A DNA stretch of 64,000 bases, taken from Erythroxylum novogranatense. Its lineage: Eukaryota; Streptophyta; Magnoliopsida; Malpighiales; Erythroxylaceae. Shown here piece after piece: positions 24,401-35,141 of the stretch; the stretch's first letter is position 1, and every line of letters begins with the position of its first letter. The translations under genes and the position numbers were made by a program. The notes under the pieces were generated by a model. That model was not told the DNA's origin. It searched no databases and saw only the letters and a list, made by a program, of their open reading frames with translations. Location of the stretch: contig CM057228.1 of NCBI GenBank assembly GCA_029891385.1, forward strand, positions 52,477,783-52,541,782, written 5' to 3'.

Positions 24401-24719
24401 TACTTACTTCTTCGCTATGACTCGGGGATGCTCGTAGTGAAGGCTTACGAGGAGGTGATGAAACAGGAGAGGGGGAGCTAGCTTCATCCCTAAATCTAAG
24501 TTCACCTCTAGGGCTAGTCGACAAAATGAATACGAAAAAGAAATTTGTAGGATAAGGATCAGAGAAAGGACGTACCTAGTTTAATGACCTGAGTTGGGGA
24601 TTTGGATGACGGTGAAAAAGGAAATTTCGATGACTGCGAACAAGGAGATGAAGAAGAGAGGAAGCAAAGATTGGAGAATCGAACAAGCAGAAAGTGAAGA
24701 AGTGTGTCAATTCCGAGCA

Positions 24720-24725
24720 TTTATA
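24720..24725 (-). promoter_or_regulatory. TATA box of the antisense gene in element A
   Basis: On the minus strand TTATAAAT (TATAAA at 24725-24720) lies about 200 bases upstream of the antisense start position. Element B keeps the identical motif at the same place (57413-57408), although the flanks have diverged. Confidence 0.55.
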
Positions 24726-27700
24726 ACAAAACACTGAACCGGCGTACTGGTGGAACTCGAATGCGTGGGAAAATCTGAGCTGTAGGAATTAGGGTTGTCA
24801 AATATTCGGAGCGACGTAACAGTTGAAACTGTTGGGACCCGATCTTAGAGACGGATCCCAACCGAAAAACAGACAGCGGACACGAAAAATGAACGAAAGC
24901 GCAATGGAAAGAACAGAACATAAGGCGAAATCAAATCAGATATGAATCGAATCACAAATCAGAAACAAATGAATCGAAAGCGGATACAAAACTTAACAAG
25001 TGAAATCGAATACATATCGAATCGGAACGAAAACAAAAACGATCAAATCGAAATCCAACATTCGAAGCATAAACATAGAAAAATAACTAATATCTTAGAA
25101 GGCTATCACGTTGGAAACCTTAGACTACATCAATCCGAAACCGGTCTAAATTTTTTTCTTTTCTTTCTTATTAAATTCGTTCATCTTTTACTCAACTTTA
25201 TACAAGTCAAGCCAATATAATTTCCCTTTCTTGGAAATTATCCTCAATCAAATTCTCAATTCATACAAACTTCTTATATATGCAAAGAAATCCCAAAAAT
25301 TAATCTTTTTATCAATTCTTATTATTTTTCTATTTTTTTTGAACCAAAAATTCGGCAGCATAACGACTGCATTCTAACTAACCCAAAACCTGCAAATGGC
25401 TTAAAACACACTTCTATATTTCTCAAACAATAACCAGTATCATCGAACACCCCGTCCGGAATCCAAAACACATTCAACCACAATATCCAGTATCCAAAAC
25501 ACATTCATTACCTTCATAATCATATACAATCCCCATTCATCACCAATTACATACTTATTTCATAACCATACGCAAATTCATAATTCATCTCATTCATGGC
25601 CAAATCAACAATCATATCTCAATTCCATAAACAAATCCATAAATCGATCCAAACCTAAACCAATTATAATTAAATACAATTTCATAACTCAATTCAATAC
25701 TCAAATCCCGAATTCATATACTTCATACTCAAATGATATACAATATTTCATAATTCACATACATCCTGAATTAAATGCTTGAGATACATAAATGACAATT
25801 CAAGCCATATACAATAGTAATACCAAAATCCCAATTTATACATAAATACAAACGATGCAAAATCGAATATCACGTCTTGACATTCTTTCATCTGATCTCC
25901 TGCTCGAAAACCTGGAGATGGGGATGATAGAGGGGTGAGTACAAAGCTCGTGGATAATATGCTTATAAATTGAACAATAAGCAAAAACCTTGCAAAAACT
26001 CTTTTTCCCTTTATAAAACATTTTTCAACTTGAAATTTATCAATTGCTTATTTTTCAAACTTTTCACATCATTGAAAAACCTTCATAAATAGATTTCAAA
26101 AATTTTCACGGTTGAAAAATTCAATTTCATATTACACAATTTCTCAAAAATTTTCTCCAATCATAAACAAAATTCAAATCATGAATGCATCACATAATGA
26201 ACAAAATCAAAATCACATAACACTTCAAACGGTTTAGGTCGATCCAAAACGGAATGTACTGCACATTCCTGCATAGCGGTCCTGTGCAGTCGTGAACGGA
26301 ACGTACTACACCTTCCCGCATAGAGGTTCGGTGTAGCCGTGACTTATGGGAGTTTGAAATCGAAACTCTAGTGCCACTAGCGGGCAGGCGGGAAAAACCT
26401 TTAATTAAAAAAAGACAGTGCACTGACTCACTTAAGGGACCTAACCAAATCCATATAACACATATTCATGCTTGAAAGTCAAATTGTCCGAAAGCACACT
26501 TCGGAAACTAAATTTTTCATATCATGCCATGTCATATGCAAACATAAAGATGATCACAAATTTAAACTAAGATTCACATAACATCAAAATCAGAGAATGC
26601 AACTTTTTAGCAAAAATTCCAAATAATTCAAACACGATGCCTCACAAATTCACATATTAAAAAATTATTAATCAATTTAAACACAATGAATTCTAACGAT
26701 TATTTCAACTTTATCCAATCATTCAAAAATCCATTGAATATAGAAATTTTTTCGAAACAATGAATTTCTTAAATCATTTGGAAATAATGAATTTAACGAT
26801 TTATAACTCATTCCAAACTCAAATCAATTCAATCATTTGAAAAACAATAATCTATAAACATTTATACGTTCTTTATTTATCCAAAACTTATATAGAGCTT
26901 ATAATTTAAATTATAATTATATTACCCACCTCGAATCGATGCTAGAAGCTTGTCCCTAGCTTCAATTTGACCATTGTTTCTTTCTTTTTTCCAAATTAAA
27001 ATTACCTAAACCAATTCACCCAAATTCAACATCATAAATAACATAATTACTCAAATTGAGCTTAGGAAACACTAATTCCTCATCTAATCAAGTTATCTAA
27101 CTCAAAAACTTCCAAAATCCCCAAATCCCAAAAATTGGGCATAAACCCTAATGCACAATTTTCCAAAATTCAATCAATTAATCATGCAATCTCCAAAATT
27201 GAGCTTACATATCACAAACCCATACCATTTATAAGATTTCTAAACCAAAAATTCAGTAAAATCTCAAAGATCAAAATTTTCTCTTACCTCATTTTTCCAC
27301 CAATTTTAGATTTGTTGGGCTTGGAAGGAAGCTTGCACCCTCTTCCATCTTTTTCCCCCTAGAATCATCGAAACATTGTGCTAGAAACCCCCAAAAATTT
27401 GAAAATCTAAGCTTTGCTCTTCTTTCTCCCTCATCCGAATGCCCTCTCATTTCCTCTCTTCTTCCTTTGTTTCTTGTTTTGTTTTGTTCTAACTTAAAAC
27501 AATTTCGTGCCTTCCTCTTGCCTTATACGGCAGCTCCTATGCCATGTCATTAATGAATGGTAATTGACCTACTTTCCCCTCCATGAATGCCTTGTAACTT
27601 AAGTTCTTAAGTAAACTTCCAAAATTGCCCTTAAACTTTATCCTCATTAATGCTTACTTTAGGACATTTTTATCACTATCCAATTGAAGGAATTTGCCAA

Positions 27701-28420
27701 AACTTCCTTCTAGAGAAATGTTCCTCATTGTCTTAATTTTATAACGTCAACAAAATCATTTAATTTGGTGCACTACACCAAAAGTTATGCTCCAAAAAGT
27801 TTGGACATGTCTTATGCTAAATCGTTTTCCAGCACGTTATTTCCATCCAAAAATTGACATTCTTAAGGACAAAATTGAAACTTGATTTCTTCATAACAAT
27901 TATATCCCTAGTTCTCTAGTTTAATCCAAATCAAGAATCACCTCATTTGAATTTCTAGAACAAAAGTTATGACCAAAATACTTTCAGATTTTCCTAATCC
28001 AAAACTGAACACTAATCTGACTTTCAATTCAGAAATTGAAAATATTAGGGGCTAAATTGAATTTCATTTCTTCATATGATTTGTATCCCAATGTCTCAAT
28101 TTTATTTTGCCTCAAGAATCAAATCAATCGGATCTCCACAGATCCTGAATTTCGCAAAAGACTGAACCATATTCAGAATATTTCCTAACTCATTTTGATT
28201 AAATTAATCATTCTCAATTTAATCTCATAAAAATAAAAATTTTTATGAGGATGTAGATAATTTTCTTAGGAATCCAACGCTTTGAAAACCGAGTCAATCG
28301 AATGTCAGACGGAAAAGATATGAGCAAAAGATTGAAGAGGGGTCATATATTCAAAAGATTATAAATAATAATTAAAAAAATAAAAAAAATAATAAAAAAT
28401 TAAAATACTAAACCTTTAAT

Positions 28421-28448
28421 CTCGCGAGGGTGCTATCACCCTCGTGAG
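28421..28448. repeat. Palindromic-word cassette of E4 (CTCGCGAGGGTG hairpin)
   Basis: CTCGCGAGGGTG is followed after CTAT by CACCCTCGTGAG, a 12-bp inverted repeat with one mismatch and a 4-base loop. It is a GC island within a very AT-rich stretch and lies about 90 bases from the conserved module. Confidence 0.75.
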
Positions 28449-28499
28449 ATAGCTCCTGCTACAGTTTCTTTTTTCTTTTTTTAAGAAAAAAAATATATT

Positions 28500-29380
28500 C
28501 CCTGAATTTTCCAAAATTCATATCTCTTGATTCTCAACTCCAAATTTAACAAATTTGGTCTCTATAAAACGCTTGAAGGAAGCTCTACAACACTCATGTA
28601 AAACTCCACAACTAATTCAGCCTCTAATGAGGTCAAAATTCTAATCAAAGATTCTGCCCAATTAATAAATCCCTAAACAAAGACTCAACTTTGAAAATTT
28701 TTATCTTTCAACTCCAAAGTCCAAATATTTCATATTTTATAACAATGTAAAGATCAGAAAGTCCCTACAACTTTCATGAAGGACATAAAAATCAATTTGA
28801 CCTTTAAGGAAGTCAATTTTCCAATCAAAAGTTCTGTCCTCTAATAATCATGCTAAACTAATAACAGAAACTTGTAAAAATCATAACTTCTTATTTCATG
28901 ATCGAAAAATTCTATACTTTATATCAAAATAAAGATCAAATAAAAATCTTCAACTTTCATGAAGACTTAAAGGCTAAATCAACCTCTAACTAGGTCAATT
29001 TTCCAGTCAAATCTTCTGCCATAACATAGATCAACCTATAACACATCCAAACTTCCAAAATTTATATCTTTCAATTCTCACATCCTCTAATTGCATATTA
29101 TACATCATTGTAAAGCTTGGAAAATCTTCTCTGATTTTCATGAAGACCACTTCACTCAATTCAAACCACATCAATCCAACGATTTGCCTCAAAGCACAAC
29201 ATACATAATTCCACACTTAAGAGCATTTTCAAAGACAAAGTCAAATAACGTTAACTTTGACTGATCATAACTTTCACTCCCGATATCGAAAAATATCAAA
29301 CTTTATGGAAACAAAAAACTTTCAACACAATCTACAAGTTTCATGAAGATCATTTTCTCAAATTATGCCTAAATCAAAAA
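28500..29380 (-). repeat. Five-unit diverged array (about 180 bp period) in E4
   Basis: The TTCATGA core recurs at 28593 (CTCATGT), 28773, 28956, 29137 and 29340. Spacings are 180, 183, 181 and 203, almost those of E2. Each unit has a CATAACTTT or ATATCTTTC start and a YTAGGTCAATTTTCCA-like tail. Confidence 0.7.
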
Positions 29381-29666
29381 GTCAACTCGCTATTTCCAAA
29401 AGTCAACTTCTCTTAATTTTCAAATTCTCTCTCTCTTTCTCTTATTTCTTGATTTTTAACTTCCATTTCAATTTTCTCACTCACTTAACTTCCATAACTC
29501 ATACCAATCTATTCAAATCCCAAAGTTATCAAATTCAAACATTTCTTTTCTTATTAATTTCCTTTAAACATAAATACATCCATAACATAATACATATAGT
29601 AAACCAATCATTTAATTTCACTTAATATTTCTTAATTCCACTAAAAAATTGGGGTCCAACAGAAGC

Positions 29667-29944
29667 GATACGCACGATCTTAAAAGCAACACGAAAGGAC
29701 GCTTCCCTTTTCAAATTTTGAAAACCTGTCAGAGGACATGTGCCGTTAGTGATGATTCAACCAAATGCCTTCATGCGCTAAGCGTCGACATTCAACCGAC
29801 CAATCCTGGCACGAGCTGTCATGCACTAAGCCTTGATATCTGACCGATTGGGCCTATCACGAGCTGTCATACAGACTAGTTGCACAATCCTTATGTACGC
29901 CTTCGACCCTTCTCCTTGATCAGTCTCGAGGAGTAGGGGGCTTA
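29667..29944 (+). other. 3' untranslated end of element A with short repeats and polypurine tract
   Basis: Two to three diverged repeats of GCACGAGCTGTCAT occur near 29810-29870. The polypurine tract AGGAGTAGGGGGCTTA ends directly before the 3' LTR. Element B has the same layout at 57600-57795. Confidence 0.65.
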
Positions 29945-30276
29945 TGATTGGGTCGGTCGTGCTAGGTCCAAGCCCAGACTTAGAACGACACATGGGTCGA
30001 TCGACCCATCCCTTGATGATTGACCTAATTCCTGTAGGTATTAACTATATAAATTCATTGCTTCATCATGAAAAATGTACGACTTTAGAACCCTAGTATT
30101 GTTTATTCACTAGCCACCAAAACTCTCACAAAAAGACTGACTTGAGCGTCGGAGGGGCCTATCGGCAATCAACCCCCGGTGTGCCTTATTGTTTTGCAGG
30201 TATTTTTGTGCCAAAGTCATCCAATCCCATAGATCCTAGCATCAGCGCCTAGCCCCATCAAAATCAGACAGAACCA
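29945..30276 (+). repeat. 3' LTR of element A (332 bp)
   Basis: It starts TGATTGGGTC, ends CAGAACCA and has TATATAAA at 30046-30053. It is uninterrupted and the same length as the rejoined 5' LTR. About 27 differences from the 5' copy were counted by eye. Confidence 0.9.
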
Positions 30277-30281
30277 GTATT

Positions 30282-33200
30282 CAATCTCACTTAATACTTA
30301 CATGATCCAAGTACGAAAATGTCAAACCTTTTTTCATCCCACTTCTTCGTTCAATCTTTTGAGCATTGAAGTAAGACAAGGAAAGGATGCATCACAGTTT
30401 TATATCGAAATTGGGCATTCCTTTACTTAGCAGTTCATTACATGACCTCCAAACACAATTTTTTTGAACATATTCTTCTAGGAAACGTATAAGGAATACA
30501 ATAGAGAAGCAATAATTGATGTGGTAATATTTAAAATGAAACAAGCAAAACCAAGATCTAGAACCTACCACAACTGTGAAATAAGTGTTCACTTTTTCAC
30601 CTTTTCTTTTGTTTTGCATATTGTGGGGCATTTTGCATAAGAAGAGAAATGAAAAACTCCAAATTGTATCACCTTGATAGACAGGACTTTCGTTTCATTA
30701 CAGGCTTTCAAACATGACCAATTTGGACGCCTTGTCCTCAACCTTTAGCTAAATTTTGTGTGACGACGACCTAACTTAGGATGATAGAATCATTTGCAAG
30801 ATTCCAAGAATTGAAGTTATAACTATAACATATTTTGTGTTTTGGTTACAGCGGAAGCTTTTTGTTCTCTTTTTGTTTTTAATTATCTATGGAAAAAATC
30901 TTTTAAATTCCTCAAACTTAGAAATTTGGTGCATTTGTTTCCTAAACTTTCACTTGTACCAAAAAAATTATTAAATTTTATTTTATTTACCTTATCTCAT
31001 ATGTGCAGCATACATGCTTTAGTTCATGTGTGAAATTATTTTCTAAACTAAAATTTAGAGACATAAATGTAACTTTTGTTTCTTATGTTTATTAAACATA
31101 GTTCCACTAGGTAACAACTATTTTTTTTCAATCTATTTTTGGAAATTCACACTGTCAATATTAACAACTAATGTTCAAATTTTTTTGAAATCAAATAATT
31201 CCATCAAATCATCTTGTGGGAATTCAAAATAAATAAGAACTAAATGTTATCGTTTGTTGTGATTGGACAATTTTTTCGTGTTATGTTGTACAATATGCAT
31301 TAAGAATTCAATTCTATTGCATTTGAATGGTGTAGTGCTAAATGAGGTTTCTACTACTTTTTGATAGTGAAGTGAGATATACCAGTATATCAATATTTAT
31401 AAATTTTATTAATGATAAATCAAAAGTTGAGCTGATTAACTGGAAAAATAAAGTATTAAGTAGTATACTTTATTGGTAGTGGTAACTGGGACATTCAACT
31501 CATTATTGCCTTTATTAATATATCATTCTTATTTTTTGTTAGGATGTTTTCTTATTATAATTGGTAGTCAATGGTATGTTATAAATTTAATTTATTATCA
31601 ATTTAAGTTGTTTAAAAATAGGGTGACAAATATGGATCCACCAATATCAATTGGAAAGAGTGGAAGTAAAATGCAAATGAGTGGCGAATAAAAAAATTTC
31701 AATGCGAAACAAAGAGTCTATTAATAACCGTTTGGATAACCAAAATCATGGTAAAGGTTCTATAGTTGTTTGCAAAATGAAATAAATTGTAATAATATAT
31801 ATTTTTAAAAATCGGGTTAGGATTATTATTGAAATGGTAATTTTGTTGTTGTAGGAAGAGTATTGTTGATTCTTTCTTTGATATGATGAGGATATAACTG
31901 AAAAGAAGATACATATAATTAATTCTTTAAAATTTTAAATTAAGAAGCTAAAAGAAGAGATAGACATTAAGTTATGAAATTGGTACATTGGAAGAAAAAC
32001 CAAATAAGAAATTTTCAAGAATAATACAATGTGGAAAAGTATATGATTAAAGTGAAAGAAGAGTCATCATAGTTGAGATGTTGAATCTTGCTATTACTGA
32101 GAGAGAAAAGTTGTAGAAATTGTAGATTTGTATTCTATGTTGTTTGTATTGACTATAAAGAAACCTTAGAAGAATTTTTTTCTTAAGGAAGTGAGTTTGC
32201 AAAATGTTGAGCTTAGTTTTCAAGCCTATTAAAGAACTTTATAATAAAAAACATACTATGTTATGCCATGTAATTGATGTATACTGTTGTTTATGAATAT
32301 TACCATGCTCTAATTATCAAGTTAAGGTCCATTATTTACTAATTTAATGCATATGTATAGTATAAATATTTATTTAAAATATATTCTACATTATAATATT
32401 TTCTTTAAAGGAATTGTGAATAAAACATATTAATAAAGCAAATTTTGATTCAAATATTAGAATAATTTGTCTAGAAGCGGGTCTCTGTCCCCATATTACA
32501 ATAACATATGTGACCAATTATATATTAGAAAAGAGTAGTTCCATTAGATTTCAAGAAAAGGTAAAATATCCTTAATTTAATATTCAAGATTGCGGAGAGT
32601 TAGCTTCACATTAAAAAGTCTCATCTTAAGATTTATAATTATTATTAAAATGATGAGGTATCATAATGTCCTTCAGTTTATATGTCAATTTGAATCCGAC
32701 ACTATTAGTAGTAAAGTTGATCTAAGAGACAATATAATAATTGAGTATCACTTTTGTATATCAATCTTAAACATAAGTCATATTATGTAAACTCTATAAG
32801 GGTGTTAATATGTAAAAAATGATTAAATAATTAAATAACATTTGATTAAATAGTAATTACATGATTTTATTTAACATGTTGTTTCATTTTAATGTATTTT
32901 ATGACCCACATACTTTGAAACCTTTTTCTTTCCTTGCTTCTACATTTATCGTATTCACTGGTAGGAAAAACATATGAATTTATCTTAGTTCGGTTGTCAG
33001 TTTCTGAACTTCTGTCTTCCTCTTCCTCTCTATAAAACTTGTCAACTTTAAACTTGGTTGTTACTTGCTCCTGTATGTTGGTTTATAGTGGTAATTTTCT
33101 CCTGTTTGTTGGCTTTGTTAATTTTCTCCAATATCTCTGCCTCAATCTTGTTAATTTATCAATTATTAATTAATATGACAAGGAAAAGATCATTAAATTA

Positions 33201-33553
33201 TTATACTATAAAAGTTAAAGGACATACCTCTTATTTACACCCTTTTTATTACGTCCTTTAAAGCCAAGCACATCTCATAATTCTATCATACATAGAAAAC
33301 TTTCTTTTGTTTGATTATTCAAAACATTCTTTTTTTCCTGTTCTTTTTAAAATGACTAGGCATTCTCTTTTTGTAAGGGAGATTTTATAACTCCGTAAGA
33401 TGGTCAAAATTTATTAACTTCTAAAGCCTAAAGGCAACATTTGTATGTCTACAAACCTAATATAACATTTAAAAATGTATTCATTTAGATTTAGTTGACT
33501 ATGGTAAATGACAGCAACATCATACAAGTATGGTATTCATGTCAAGTCTCAAG
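30282..33553. other. AT-rich intergenic DNA
   Basis: No supported gene, RNA or bounded element was found. Short frames here lack any recognisable motif. The right end is the CTCTA duplication of the next solo LTR. Confidence 0.4.
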
Positions 33554-33841
33554 CTCTATGATGTGTGTTTAATTGTTGATATTTTTAATTATTTGCACTT
33601 AGCGATTAATGGTACAAAAATGTTTAGGATATTCACTTTAATTCATATTTGATTTTAGGTACAATTCGGGAGCAAAGAAATTAAAGTGAGTCAAAAGTAT
33701 CTCATTTGAGATATTTTCTGAAGATTTATTTTTGCTTGTCTTCATGAAGCAAAAAAAAGGAAAAAAAGAAAGACAAGAAAAATCAAAATAGGAGAATTTG
33801 AAATGTTTGCTTAAAAAAATGAAAAAAAAGGGAATAAGTTG

Positions 33842-34000
33842 TTGCAGCGTGAACGCTGCGTTTAAGCAGCTGAAGGCAGGCGACAAAGAAGGGGAGCTAA
33901 ATGGCAGCGCACAGGACAAAGAAGAAGAGCAAAAATTAAATTGTTAAGTGGAGGCAGCAGACTAGGGAAGCGCACAAAGGAGAGACGAAACGCAGCGTGG
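33842..34000 (+). repeat. Palindromic-word cluster of solo LTR D, left part
   Basis: CAGCGTGAACGCTG is a hairpin at about 33845-33858. GCAGCGCAC and AACGCAGCGTGGAG follow. Beyond the copia insertion the theme continues at 40545-40590 with CGCATAATCTTGTGCG, TTAAACGCACAAGC and AAAACGCAGTGTGG. The pattern resembles the cassettes of E1-E4 but with a different word. Confidence 0.55.
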
Positions 34001-34038
34001 AGAGCAAATTGGAGCATAGAGGATTTAAAGGTGGAGAC

Positions 34039-34415
34039 TGTTATAAAAGATAGAAATAATATGGTGTACCACTAATTGTAGATGCACCATTTAATAGTTA
34101 GTGTACATATGGATTGGTTTGGTTTTACCTAACACAAGAATGAAGTAGGTGGTTATTGGTTAGGTTTTACCTAACACAAGAATGAGGTAGATGGTTATTG
34201 ATTAGGTTTTACCTAACACAAGAATGAGGTAGATGGTTATTGGTTAGGTTTTACCTAACACAATAACATATATGGAGTAGGTGGTCACATGTGTATTAGG
34301 TGGTTAAAATGTACTATAAATAGAAGGGTTAACTTGATGTAAGATACACTATTTTTTCATAAGAAGAATTCTCCTCTCCCAAATATTCTTACATTTTAGT
34401 TTCGGTTTTATAACA
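34039..34415 (+). repeat. 5' LTR of element C
   Basis: It starts TGTTATAAAAGATAG and ends TTTTATAACA. TATAAATA at 34315-34322 is the likely TATA box. Four copies of TTAGGTTTTACCTAA or its variant are spaced 42 bp apart (34121, 34163, 34205, 34247, counted from GGTTTT). Confidence 0.92.
34119..34260 (+). repeat. 42-bp tandem repeat in the copia LTR
   Basis: Three full 42-bp units and a fourth partial one, each with the inverted repeat TTAGGT-TTT-ACCTAA and a GAATGARGTAGRTGG segment. They sit 70-200 bases upstream of the LTR TATA box, in the U3 enhancer position. The 3' LTR has the same array from 40115. Confidence 0.85.
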
Positions 34416-34432
34416 TGTTATCAGCACGAAGC
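34416..34432 (+). other. Primer-binding site of element C
   Basis: TGTTATCAGCACGAAGC immediately follows the LTR. It contains the TATCAGCACG core common in plant copia elements that prime with an internal or variant tRNA-Met site. Confidence 0.5.
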
Positions 34433-35141
34433 TCTCATTTCTAAAATTCGGCTTATCAACATCAAGCAATCGTAAGGTTCTTCCGTCTACCTACATCATA
34501 CAAACGTTCTTCGGTTTACGTACATCAAACAAACGTAAGTTCTTCCGTTTATATATCCTAGTTACGATGTTGTTAAAATAAAGTTCTTCTTTTTATCTAC
34601 ATTAATTCTATTTATGATATGATTAAAACAAATTATAGACGACTCATTTTTTTTACCTTCTTTAAATAATGAACAGTTATTACCACCTCTAAATACGTAA
34701 TTTATTGTATAGTATACATCATCGATGTTTTAAAAAAAATGCATAACGGCTATATATATAACGGTAATATATATATATATATATAACGGTAAATTTATAA
34801 TGGCTAGGTAACATAAAAAAATTATTTCTATAAATAGATACCACTCCTACATAATTTACTTCATCCCTACACACTTTTCTTACCTCAAAATTCTTACAAA
34901 ATTTTTCAAATGTTGTCCGCTATTTCATTATTTTGTATAATTATTATCATTATATATCTTTGTTTCATTCTTAGTGTAGAGCTAGATAATTCAGTTCGCA
35001 TATATTTTCTCGTAGTAATGCCATGTATTATGATCCCTATATTGCTTATTGACATAGCATTTGAGCAAGGCATGTAATTTATTTAATGTAATATCGATTT
35101 GAATACATGTATTAATTATTTCTCTCTATATAGTTGCTAAC
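34433..35141 (+). other. leader of element C with (TA)n and ATAACGGTA repeats
   Basis: Untranslated leader between PBS and gag. At 34742-34800 an ATAACGG motif recurs three times around (TA)n tracts. No coding signal. Confidence 0.5.

Larger units (their letters stand above)
15372..24524 (-). pseudogene. antisense gene of element A (PF04195-like N-part, coiled-coil C-part), broken
   Basis: Opposite to gag-pol, pieces of one protein follow in order on the minus strand. A Ser/Pro-rich N-terminus lies at 24524-24195. The domain resembling the 'putative gypsy type transposon' family (PF04195) lies at 24198-23842 and 23769-23518. After an 80-nt intron (23522-23443) comes a Lys-rich linker from ATG 23440, then coiled-coil segments (22908-22690, 15926-15690) and an acidic Ser/Glu end (15641-15372). 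A solo LTR (15932-22680) splits the coiled coil. The position matching the start codon in element B reads TTG here (24524-24522), and frameshifts occur near 24198 and 23800. Antisense frames of this kind are known in Tat-lineage elements. Their function is unknown. Confidence 0.75.
24830..29661 (-). mobile_element. Solo LTR E4 (4.8 kb) in element A
   Basis: It starts TGTTGGGACCC and ends GGGGTCCAACA, inverted terminal motifs with TG...CA. Flanks are GAAAC (24825-24829) and GAAGC (29662-29666), a duplication with one change. No gag-pol, PBS or second LTR is seen. The sense strand is minus. The part at 25900-26440 contains the reverse of the CCCGC-rich segment seen in E1 at 8330-8350. The right half holds the conserved module (28281-28330), partial module duplicates near 27940 and 28110, a hairpin cassette (28421-28448) and the five-unit array (28500-29380). 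Confidence 0.8.
6713..30276 (+). mobile_element. Element A: degenerate Ty3/gypsy Tat-lineage retrotransposon with nested insertions
   Basis: The element begins TGGTTGGGCC at 6713 and ends CAGAACCA at 30276. It is flanked by perfect 5-bp duplications GTATT (6708-6712 and 30277-30281). Subtracting three TSD-flanked insertions leaves about 9.85 kb. Order: 332-bp LTR, PBS, gag, protease, RT-RNaseH, a second RNaseH, integrase, 81-bp tandem array, antisense gene, polypurine tract, 332-bp LTR. The second RNaseH before integrase, the lack of a chromodomain, and an antisense frame downstream of pol are hallmarks of the Tat lineage. Every coding domain is broken by stops or frameshifts. By eye the LTRs differ at roughly 27 of 332 sites, so the insertion is old. 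Confidence 0.9.

Noticed and set aside
33638..33919. 93-codon minus-strand frame rich in Phe and Ser
   Set aside because: It is the reverse of a purine-rich part of solo LTR D.
34119..34260. Regularly spaced short palindromic repeats that resemble a CRISPR array at first sight
   Set aside because: The 42-bp units are contiguous tandem copies with the same sequence between palindromes, inside a plant copia LTR; there are no unique spacers or cas genes.
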